This document shows, piece after piece, positions 6,068 to 12,563 of a stretch of 12,563 bases of DNA. This DNA is from Flavobacterium psychrophilum (lineage in GTDB: Bacteria; Bacteroidota; Bacteroidia; Flavobacteriales; Flavobacteriaceae): NCBI GenBank assembly GCA_945878515.1, contig CAMCTL010000100.1:1-12563 (forward strand). Direction: 5' to 3'. The first letter of the stretch is position 1, and the number at the start of each line of letters is the position of its first letter. Made by a program: the position numbers and the translations under genes. The notes under the pieces were generated by a model. That model made no database searches. It had not been told where the DNA came from and was given only the letters and a program-made list of their open reading frames with translations.

Positions 6068-9000
6068 ATGAAATTTAAATTATTGACAATTGTTTTTTTA
6101 ATGTTTTCTTTATCATTGTTCGCTCAGACTACGGTAGAAGGAGTCGTTAAAGATGGCAAGGGTTTGCCGGTTTCGCAAGCAAATGTGGTTATAAAAGGAA
6201 CTAAAAACGGGGTTATCACTGATTTTGACGGCGCTTTTAAAATTAAAGCAAAAATTAATGACGTCTTAGTTGTTTCAAGTATTGGCTTTACTAAAAAAGA
6301 AGTTAAGGTTCAAGATAATTCTATTGAAATTGTTCTTGTAGAGGCGAATGTTGCCTTAGACGATGTTGTGGTAATTGGTTATGGAACTGCAAAGAAAAAG
6401 GATTTAACTGGTGCGATTTCTTCGGTGAGAGCATCGAGTATTGAGAAAGGTGATCCATTAGATGTTCAAACCGCTTTAGCAGGTCGTGTTGCTGGTTTGC
6501 AAATAACCCAAAACGATAACGGATTAGGTGCTGGTGTAAAGGCGATTATTCGTGGTGGTAGTTCACTAACTAGTGGCAATCAGCCATTATATGTAATTGA
6601 TGGATTTCCTATTATTCCAGATGAAAACTTATCCTCCAATCCATTGGTCGATTTAGATCCTGGTCAGATTAAGTCGATTGAAGTTTTAAAAGATGCCTCA
6701 GCGACTGCAATCTATGGTGCAAGAGGATCTAATGGGGTAATTATTATTACTACAAAATTAGGGAAAGATGGAAAAGCAGACATCAGCGCAACATTTAGTT
6801 CGGGTACTTCTTTTGCAACAAATTTTCCGAGAGTACTCACTCCATCTGAATTTATTGATCAACGTATAACTTATGACCAAATTGATTATCTAAATGGAAC
6901 TACGGCGAGCATAAATCCTTTTTGGCAACTTAAAAAGGATACTAATGCACAAGGAACAGATTGGGCAAAAGAGGCTACTCAGGCGGCTACTACAAGGAAG
7001 CTAGACCTTAGTATGGGAGGCGGAAGTAAAGACGGTTTACAATATCAACTCTCAGGAAGTTATCTTAATCAAGATGGGGTTGTTATAAATACTAATTTTA
7101 AAAGATATAATTTAAATTCGAATTTAGTTCAATCTTTAGGTAATGGTACTAGAATTGGTACTAATATAAAACTAGCCTTTTCAAAAAATATTGGTAGAAG
7201 TTTAGAAAAGACTCCTGACGGGATTTTCAAAAAGGTGTTTACAACCAATCCGTTTCAACCATTAGATTTTACCCTAGGACAAATTGATATTGATCCTGAA
7301 ATTAATACTGGAACTAATGAGAATGTTATTACTTTTCTTAATGATGTTAAAAATGAAACAGAAAGTTCAAGAATAATTGGCAATGTTTTTTATGAAACAA
7401 AAATCGCCAAAGAATTAACTTTTTATACCAGCTACGGCTTTAATCGCGCTTTTAATAATTCTCAGGCATTTTTCCCTTCAACTGTTAGTAAAGGAAGATT
7501 GGCAAATGGAATAGCACAATTTCAAAAAGGAGAGACTTTAAATCAAGTGGCTGAAGCCCGATTAAATTATAGAAAAGTTCTCGGAAAACACAATATTAAT
7601 GCCACTGCTGTGGGGGAATATTCAGGTAATTTAAGAGGTAATTTTACTGCTGGGGCTTCTAATTTTAGTGATCAGACGAATGGATTTTATGATTTATCTA
7701 GTGCTTTGATTGCCGATTTTCCCGTAAACATCGTAACTAAAGAAAAATTGTCTTCCTATTTAGGACGCGTATCTTATGGTTTTAACAAAAAATACCTATT
7801 AACGGCCTCTATGAGAGCGGATGGTTCTTCCAAATTTGGTAAAGACAATAAATGGGGTTATTTTCCTTCGTTAGCATTAGGATGGACACTATCCGAAGAA
7901 GAATTTATCAAAAACACTAATATTTTTGACAACTTCAAATTAAGAGCTTCTTATGGTGTAACAGGTAACAATCAAATACCAGCCTACAGTGCATTAGGTT
8001 TGTTAAATCCAGGAAATTATGTTTTTGATGATGCCTTTTATTCAGGAAAAGTACCAAGCAGTGTAGCGAATCCTGACTTAAAATGGGAAACTACAGCACA
8101 ATACAATGTAGGTATTGATTTAGGATTTTTCAAAAATCGTTTGACGGTTACTGCCGAAGTATATTACAAAAAAACGACCGATTTGTTATTAGACATTCAG
8201 TTGCCTCTATCATCTGGATTTGAAACTGCTTTGAAAAATATTGGTTCATTTAGCAATAAAGGATTTGAATTAACTGTAAATTCAGTAAATATTGATCATA
8301 ACGATTTTAAATGGAGATCTGATTTTACTTTTTCATTAAATAGAAGTAAAGTATTGGATTTAGGAGGAAAACCTGAGTTTTATTTTGATGCTAATGTTTG
8401 GGGTAGTAAATTCAACAACGAAATATTGGTTCGTGTAGGCGAGTCAACAGGAGTATATTATGGGTATATAGAAGATCAGATTATCAACAATCAGACTGAA
8501 GCTGCAAATAGTCCCAAGCAAGTGGGTGTAGGAATTCCTGATGTTAATAATAACGGACAAGTCAAAATTTATGATGTCAACGGAGATGGTTTGATAAATT
8601 CTTTTGATAAAGTTCCCATTGCCAACACCACTCCAGAATTTATCGGAGGATTAAACAATGAGTTTACCTATAAAAGTTTTGACATCAGTTTCTTTTTGCG
8701 TTTTTCGTATGGAAATGACGTTATCAATGGTAATCTTTCAGATTTAGATAGGGTAAATATTGGTAATAATAATACGCTTCTAGCTATGTATAATTCCTCT
8801 TACAGTGGAGCATTCAATCCTACTGGAACTTTTCACGGAGAAAATGGGGCCGGACAATATACCTCATTATTTCGTAGTGCTTATGTAGAAGATGGATCAT
8901 TTATAAAATGTGATTATATTACTTTAGGCTATGCCATGAACAAATCTATTGTTGAACGTTTAAATGTGAACAAATTTAGATTATTCGGTAGAGTAAATAA

Positions 9001-9145
9001 CCCCTTTATGTTAACACGGTATTCATGGTTTGATCCTGAAGTGAATGGTATAGGTGGAACAGCTGGTAAAGTGGGTGGAGGAGTCGATTTGGGGAGTTAT
9101 CCACGAAACTTTACTATTACATTTGGTCTAGCCATTAATTTTTAA
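6068..9145 (+). CDS. SusC-family TonB-dependent outer-membrane glycan transporter
   Basis: This 1025-residue protein should import oligosaccharides across the outer membrane with the lid lipoprotein encoded next. The ATG at 6068 gives a clean signal peptide (residues 1-19, ending LFA before Gln) and a typical Bacteroidota leader; the longer GTG form is unlikely. Domains in order: carboxypeptidase-regulatory-like Ig domain at about 22-92 (VEGVVKDGKGLPVSQANV, ending DFDGAF...SIGF), the SusC linker VVIGYGTAKKKDLTGAISSV at 101-120, and the plug at about 125-240 (GRVAGLQI, IRGGSS, PLYVIDG, LKDASATAIYGARGSNGVI). The rest is a 22-strand-type barrel ending in an aromatic residue (AINF). A Ca-loop-like DVNGDGLINSFD segment near 8572-8607 is common in SusC proteins. 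The length is normal for the family. It is first in a three-gene operon, 20 bases before susD. Confidence 0.95.
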   Translation: MKFKLLTIVFLMFSLSLFAQTTVEGVVKDGKGLPVSQANVVIKGTKNGVITDFDGAFKIKAKINDVLVVSSIGFTKKEVKVQDNSIEIVLVEANVALDDVVVIGYGTAKKKDLTGAISSVRASSIEKGDPLDVQTALAGRVAGLQITQNDNGLGAGVKAIIRGGSSLTSGNQPLYVIDGFPIIPDENLSSNPLVDLDPGQIKSIEVLKDASATAIYGARGSNGVIIITTKLGKDGKADISATFSSGTSFATNFPRVLTPSEFIDQRITYDQIDYLNGTTASINPFWQLKKDTNAQGTDWAKEATQAATTRKLDLSMGGGSKDGLQYQLSGSYLNQDGVVINTNFKRYNLNSNLVQSLGNGTRIGTNIKLAFSKNIGRSLEKTPDGIFKKVFTTNPFQPLDFTLGQIDIDPEINTGTNENVITFLNDVKNETESSRIIGNVFYETKIAKELTFYTSYGFNRAFNNSQAFFPSTVSKGRLANGIAQFQKGETLNQVAEARLNYRKVLGKHNINATAVGEYSGNLRGNFTAGASNFSDQTNGFYDLSSALIADFPVNIVTKEKLSSYLGRVSYGFNKKYLLTASMRADGSSKFGKDNKWGYFPSLALGWTLSEEEFIKNTNIFDNFKLRASYGVTGNNQIPAYSALGLLNPGNYVFDDAFYSGKVPSSVANPDLKWETTAQYNVGIDLGFFKNRLTVTAEVYYKKTTDLLLDIQLPLSSGFETALKNIGSFSNKGFELTVNSVNIDHNDFKWRSDFTFSLNRSKVLDLGGKPEFYFDANVWGSKFNNEILVRVGESTGVYYGYIEDQIINNQTEAANSPKQVGVGIPDVNNNGQVKIYDVNGDGLINSFDKVPIANTTPEFIGGLNNEFTYKSFDISFFLRFSYGNDVINGNLSDLDRVNIGNNNTLLAMYNSSYSGAFNPTGTFHGENGAGQYTSLFRSAYVEDGSFIKCDYITLGYAMNKSIVERLNVNKFRLFGRVNNPFMLTRYSWFDPEVNGIGGTAGKVGGGVDLGSYPRNFTITFGLAINF

Positions 9146-9165
9146 TTTAAAAAAAATAATAATAT

Positions 9166-10869
9166 ATGAAAAATATAATCAAATATTTAAGTTCTTTACT
9201 ACTGATTGTGGGTTTTGTAGCGTGTAGTAATATATTAGAAGAAGTTCCTTTGTCCCAAGCATCACCTGAAAATTCTTTTCAATCTGAGGCTAATGCTCTA
9301 TCGGCAATTGTGGGTGTGTATAGTTCGTTGCAACTTGATGGTGTGTATAGTAAATCTCAATCCCTTTTAACTACAGACGAAACCAATGCAGCTCCTAAAG
9401 CATTACTTGGAGGCATAAACACTTATTCTTTTACGGGAGACAATATAGATGTAATTTTGCCGATATGGAGAGATCATTATGTAGGTATTAATCGTGCTAA
9501 TCTAGCCATTTCGAGAATACCTGGTATTGATATGGATGTTAACAAAAGAAATAATTTAGTGGCCGAAGCTAAATTTATTAAAGCGTTATTGTACTTCAAT
9601 TTAATTCGATACTTTGGAGCTGTACCTTACAAAGAGACAGAAACTGCTTCATTGAATAATTTAGATATACCAAGAACTCCAGTAGCCACGATTTATGAAA
9701 AAATAATTAAAGATTTGGAGTATGGAGTGATTAACCTTAAAGTAAAGGCTCCAGGTTTAGCAGGACATGCAACTCAAGATGCTGCTAAAACGTTACTTGC
9801 AAGCGTTTACCTCACTAGAGGTAGTATGTCCAAAAGAGGTAATACAGGGGATCAAGGTCTTGCCGATTTTGCATTGGCTGCTAAATTTTCTAAAGAAGTA
9901 ATTGATTCAAACCGATATTCATTATGTGATTACTTTCCGGATGCTTTTACGGTAAATAATAAAAATAACAATGAGATCATTTTTGATGTACAGTTTAAAG
10001 GTCCAGGACTTGGTGTAGGAAGTAGCATTGGTTTAAATATGGGGATCCCATCTAATGCAAGTGGTTTTGATAATTTTACTGCCGGAGGTTCAACTTCTTT
10101 AATTAGAGCGAATACCTATCATCAATTTTTATATGATAGAGCAGATAGTGTTCGTTTGCAATGGACTAATGCGAGAATTTTAATTCAAGCAGCTACTGGA
10201 AAGTTTATCAGGCTAAGTGCTATAAGTAATACTCCTGTATCGGCTGGAAAGTTTAGACGATATCCAGTGCATGATTCTAATTATGCGCTTAAATACAACG
10301 ACTACGACGTGAATTGGCCTGTATTTAGATTTGCGGAGGTATTGTTAATCTATGCAGAGGCTGTAAACGAGACTAGTGGCCCAAAACAAGAGGCTATAGA
10401 TGCCTTAAACAGATTGAGAAGTAGAGCCAGAAATGTTAATGCAGGAGGAGTTCATAAAGATGCTTTACCGCGTGTATTGACACTTCAAAAATCGACTGGT
10501 TTTGTCGATTTAACACTTGCCGATCCTTTGGTTTCAAGTCAAGAAGCCTTAAAAGATTATATAATTATTGAACGTTCTCGAGAATTAATGGCAGAAGGTA
10601 AAAGATGGTTTGATTTGGTGCGTTGGGGTAAACTAAAATCAACTTTACTTGGTTTAAATGCTAAATTCTTGGCTAAGCAAACGGATCCAATTCCAGTTGA
10701 AGTACCTGCAATTACTCCTACTAGATGGAGAAATTATTGGAATACGCAAATTAATGATTGGACAAACTTGTCGGGTAATGTTCAAGATTTTCATAATCTA
10801 ATGCCGATTCCTAATAATGAAATTTTAGCAAACCCTTCCGTTGGTGTAAATAATCCAGGATACAATTAA
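9166..10869 (+). CDS. SusD/RagB-family starch-binding-like surface lipoprotein
   Basis: This 567-residue lipoprotein forms the substrate-binding lid on the SusC channel. The signal peptide ends in the lipobox VACS, with Cys20 as the lipidated residue. The family pattern is clear: NILEEVPLSQASPENSF near the N-terminus, WRDHYVGINRANLAISRIPG (101-120), the TPR helix AEAKFIKALLYFNLIRYFG (133-151), VLLIYAEAVNE...AIDALNRLRSRA further on, then ERSRELMAEGKRWFDLVRWG and the typical ending LMPIPNNEILANPSVGVNNPGYN in two pieces. The length is usual for SusD. It follows susC by 20 bases and precedes the small lipoprotein gene by 19 bases, so all three are surely one transcript. Glycan specificity cannot be read from the sequence. 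Confidence 0.95.
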   Translation: MKNIIKYLSSLLLIVGFVACSNILEEVPLSQASPENSFQSEANALSAIVGVYSSLQLDGVYSKSQSLLTTDETNAAPKALLGGINTYSFTGDNIDVILPIWRDHYVGINRANLAISRIPGIDMDVNKRNNLVAEAKFIKALLYFNLIRYFGAVPYKETETASLNNLDIPRTPVATIYEKIIKDLEYGVINLKVKAPGLAGHATQDAAKTLLASVYLTRGSMSKRGNTGDQGLADFALAAKFSKEVIDSNRYSLCDYFPDAFTVNNKNNNEIIFDVQFKGPGLGVGSSIGLNMGIPSNASGFDNFTAGGSTSLIRANTYHQFLYDRADSVRLQWTNARILIQAATGKFIRLSAISNTPVSAGKFRRYPVHDSNYALKYNDYDVNWPVFRFAEVLLIYAEAVNETSGPKQEAIDALNRLRSRARNVNAGGVHKDALPRVLTLQKSTGFVDLTLADPLVSSQEALKDYIIIERSRELMAEGKRWFDLVRWGKLKSTLLGLNAKFLAKQTDPIPVEVPAITPTRWRNYWNTQINDWTNLSGNVQDFHNLMPIPNNEILANPSVGVNNPGYN

Positions 10870-10888
10870 TTCTACAAAAAAAACTTAT

Positions 10889-11620
10889 ATGAAAACTAAA
10901 TATTCAATTTTTACAATAATGCTTTTAACCATTTTCTTTTCTTTCACTTCATGTGTGAAAGATGAGTTAGATACTTGGGTAAGTGTAAAAGCGGATAAAA
11001 CAGAAGTAGCTGTAAATGAAACGGTAAATTTCACTATTTCTGGCAATGCTGAAACCTATGTGATTTATTCTGGCGATACTGGACACGATTTCGCCAAAAG
11101 TTATTTAATGATTACACAAGGGAAAAAAGTAGATCAAGAGGAATACGTATTATCACAAGCACAATTAACTATTTGGACGCCTATTTTGACTTCTGAAATT
11201 AATGCGTTTAATGTTTTAAATCCAACAGCAATTCTTGATGCAAATGCTATAATTGCTGGCATAACCGCTTTAGTTGATAAACCATTTTATAAGGATACAG
11301 CTGCAAATCGGTTGAGACAATTAATGCCAACACTTAAAACATATTTGGATTGTGGCGGTCTTGTGACTACTTATTTTACTAATAAAAGTGTTCTGTTAGC
11401 TCCTGAAGGAGGATTTTCTACAGGTGTGGCTTTGAACAGAAATAATTTGACTTATTCTCATAAATTTACTGCAATTGGAACTTACACGGTAACAATATTA
11501 GGTACTAAAGTGGGGCAAAAAATTTATACAGGAAATGGTTATATTGACGATAGAACTTCTTCTGCAACTGAATTTGATTATAAAAGAAATACAGCTACTG
11601 TCACAATCACAGTGAAATAA
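10889..11620 (+). CDS. Small surface lipoprotein, probable glycan-binding protein (SusE/DUF5017-like position)
   Basis: This 243-residue lipoprotein has lipobox FTSC (Cys22), followed by an acidic VKDELDTW stretch that could serve as a surface export signal. Position and spacing (third in a SusC/SusD operon) match surface glycan-binding proteins. Residues about 30-68 (VKADKTEVAVNETVNFTISG, then YVIYSGDTGHDF) resemble the first strands of an Ig/PKD-like domain such as DUF5017. Residues about 187-243 (TYSHKFTAIGTYTVTILG and ATVTITVK) resemble its last strands. Between them is a mostly helical segment of about 115 residues with no recognised match, so the protein looks like a single beta-sandwich interrupted by an insert. 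It is shorter than usual SusE/SusF proteins, which have several Ig and binding modules. Binding function is inferred from context only. Confidence 0.7.
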   Translation: MKTKYSIFTIMLLTIFFSFTSCVKDELDTWVSVKADKTEVAVNETVNFTISGNAETYVIYSGDTGHDFAKSYLMITQGKKVDQEEYVLSQAQLTIWTPILTSEINAFNVLNPTAILDANAIIAGITALVDKPFYKDTAANRLRQLMPTLKTYLDCGGLVTTYFTNKSVLLAPEGGFSTGVALNRNNLTYSHKFTAIGTYTVTILGTKVGQKIYTGNGYIDDRTSSATEFDYKRNTATVTITVK

Positions 11621-11668
11621 AAATGACATTTCTAGATGTACTTAAATTATTGCAATACATAAAGATTA

Positions 11669-11704
11669 AACCAATAAACCTGTCTATTGACAGGTTTATT
11701 GGTT
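11669..11704 (+). terminator. Perfect 16-bp hairpin ending the susCD operon
   Basis: The arms 11669-11684 and 11689-11704 are perfectly complementary over 16 bases with a TATT loop. The hairpin lies 48 bases after the stop codon of the small lipoprotein gene. Only a weak T-rich stretch follows (AGTATATACTGATTTTTT), so it may act as an intrinsic terminator with a poor tail or as a 3' RNA-stabilising structure. The A-rich upstream side makes bidirectional action possible. Confidence 0.7.
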
Positions 11705-11814
11705 AGTATATACTGATTTTTTGAAGTTGGTATAAGTAATTTTGTAAGAATAAATTAGTTCTAAAACATTAAAATTATTAAGCACTATCATAACGCTGAA
11801 GGAAAAACACGGTG

Positions 11815-11832
11815 CCAATTGTACCAATTGTT
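11815..11832. repeat. Short tandem repeat with palindromic core
   Basis: CCAATTGTA is followed directly by CCAATTGTT, two 9-base units each holding the palindrome CAATTG. It lies about 150 bases upstream of the shared block. It could be a protein-binding site, but it may be chance in AT-rich DNA. Confidence 0.25.
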
Positions 11833-11980
11833 AAAGCTATAAATTGTAACTATATTTTTTCAGAAAATGTTGTTTTTAATTTCTTATATGTAGCGAAGCT
11901 TAAGGTGTATTTTTTATTTACAGATCCATCATTGCGCAGTATTCTTTATACAATTATCAGTGAACTAAGTATATAGGTGG

Positions 11981-12048
11981 TTGACACAAAATAGCTGCAT
12001 TAATGAAACTTTTTCTTCCATACTAATTAGTGCTATTGTCTATTTTAG
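11981..12048 (+). promoter_or_regulatory. Putative operator and promoter of the last gene
   Basis: The block 11981-12014 matches 5868-5901 at 28 of 34 bases without gaps: the first ten (TTGACACAAA) and last sixteen bases are identical. TGACAC (11982) and TGAAAC (12004) are again 22 bases apart. After 26 bases comes TATTTTAG (12041-12048), one mismatch from the Bacteroidota -7 consensus. If this box is used, the leader is only about a dozen bases. The extra middle TGACAC seen upstream of susC is absent here. Confidence 0.5.
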
Positions 12049-12066
12049 TACCCCAAAATCTCCTCT

Positions 12067-12563
12067 ATGCAATCAAAAAACTACTATCCCAATTGTAATA
12101 ATGCTAACTTAGTAATAAAAACGTTTTTTCTAATCTTTTCTGGACTCTATGTCTTCTTTGGACTCAACCAAGTAAGTGCACAGTCCCTTCCTGAATTTGT
12201 AGGTAAAGATACGCTAATTGTTTACAGTGGCATACCCAATCTGCCTGCGCAACAAAAGCTAGAACCATCACCTAAATACAGAATTAAGGTCCGTTCAGCT
12301 GCAACCGCTAACCAGTGGAGAGAATGTTTTGCGCATTATACCGTTAATATTCACGATGCTGTAGATGATCTTCCGCTTGCTGGTACAACTACATCAAACC
12401 CTAGTAATAAACTGAATTATCAATCTTTTACTAGAAATTGGACTCATACGTACGGAAATATAGAAATGACTAAAAACCAAGCTGTTGAAGTTGAGATTAC
12501 TAAGATTAATGGTGCTAGTGTAGTTGATATTGCTTCGGCAACTGTCCATCCGAAAGTGAAAGG
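12067..12563 (+). CDS. Secreted protein, N-terminal domain of a probable second beta-helix hydrolase, 3' end missing
   Basis: The frame starts at ATG 12067, the first ATG after the in-frame TAG at 12046, and stays open to the window end, giving 165 complete residues. Residues 1-38 form a long signal peptide (core FFLIFSGLYVFFGL, cleavage after VSA before Gln39). The mature part looks like a beta-sandwich. It aligns with the first visible part of the protein at 1-1602: SPKYRIKV (68-75) against SPDYELSV (3-10), FTRNWTH (121-127) against FANFTH (49-54), and AVEVEIT (139-145) against AVEVTVT (57-63), followed by a shared V..V...P spacing. The motif WTHTYGNIEM also recalls the WWH..GEIN motif at the start of GH49 dextranases. 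It is therefore likely a second GH49-like enzyme of the same locus. The catalytic domain is not visible, so activity is inferred. Confidence 0.6.
   Translation, partial: MQSKNYYPNCNNANLVIKTFFLIFSGLYVFFGLNQVSAQSLPEFVGKDTLIVYSGIPNLPAQQKLEPSPKYRIKVRSAATANQWRECFAHYTVNIHDAVDDLPLAGTTTSNPSNKLNYQSFTRNWTHTYGNIEMTKNQAVEVEITKINGASVVDIASATVHPKVK

Larger units (their letters stand above)
11621..12066. other. Intergenic region between the sus operon and the last gene
   Basis: This 446-base AT-rich gap has no convincing gene. It holds the operon-ending hairpin (11669-11704), a short tandem CCAATTGT repeat (11815-11832) and the shared block plus -7-like box (11981-12048) before the last gene. An in-frame TAG at 12046-12048 fixes the 5' limit of that gene. 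Confidence 0.65.

Noticed and set aside
8539..8611. Dockerin or EF-hand domain in the SusC protein (DVNNNG, DVNGDG)
   Set aside because: DxNGDGxI segments are a common feature of a SusC extracellular loop; it is not a separate cellulosome-type domain.
1..12563. Mobile elements, CRISPR arrays, tRNA/rRNA genes, phage or toxin-antitoxin modules
   Set aside because: No transposase-like frames, regularly spaced repeats, tRNA-like cloverleaf or rRNA-like sequence was noticed on either strand.

Overview
The window comes from an AT-rich member of the Bacteroidota, most likely a Flavobacterium-like flavobacterium. Evidence: a SusC/SusD pair, three proteins ending in a type IX secretion (T9SS) type A sorting domain, starts preceded by A/T-rich leaders without a Shine-Dalgarno sequence, and a Bacteroidota-type -7 box (TAnnTTTG). 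All seven recognisable genes are on the + strand. The region reads as most of a polysaccharide utilisation locus (PUL). No regulator, transposase, tRNA, rRNA or CRISPR array is visible.

Layout: (1) 1-1602 is the 3' part of a right-handed beta-helix glycoside hydrolase resembling clan GH-N (GH49 dextranase/isopullulanase-like or GH28-like), closed by a strong terminator at 1693-1724. (2) 1976-5547 holds three tandem paralogous secreted alpha/beta-hydrolase esterases, each with signal peptide, Ser-Asp-His triad and T9SS sorting domain. The last two share a closely similar 3' end at DNA level. (3) 5548-6067 is a 520-base upstream region with a putative operator and promoter. (4) 6068-11620 is a compact operon of SusC transporter, SusD lipoprotein and a small lipoprotein likely to be a surface glycan-binding protein, closed by a long perfect hairpin at 11669-11704. 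(5) 11621-12066 is a second regulatory region. (6) 12067-12563 is the 5' end of a secreted protein whose N-terminal domain aligns with the first visible part of the protein at 1-1602, so two related enzymes appear to flank the cluster.

Working model (inference): the T9SS-exported esterases remove acyl groups from a glycan, or release one, outside the cell. The SusD and small lipoproteins bind the products, SusC imports them, and the beta-helix enzymes cut the backbone. The substrate cannot be fixed from sequence; GH49 relatives act on alpha-glucans, but three esterases suggest an acylated or ester-linked substrate.

The most interesting unexplained signal is a gapless 34-base block (28 of 34 identical) upstream of both susC (5868-5901) and the last gene (11981-12014). 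It carries TGAMAC half-sites repeated 22 bases apart and lies 26-27 bases before a TATTTTnG box in both places. It is a good candidate for the operator of an unseen PUL regulator.
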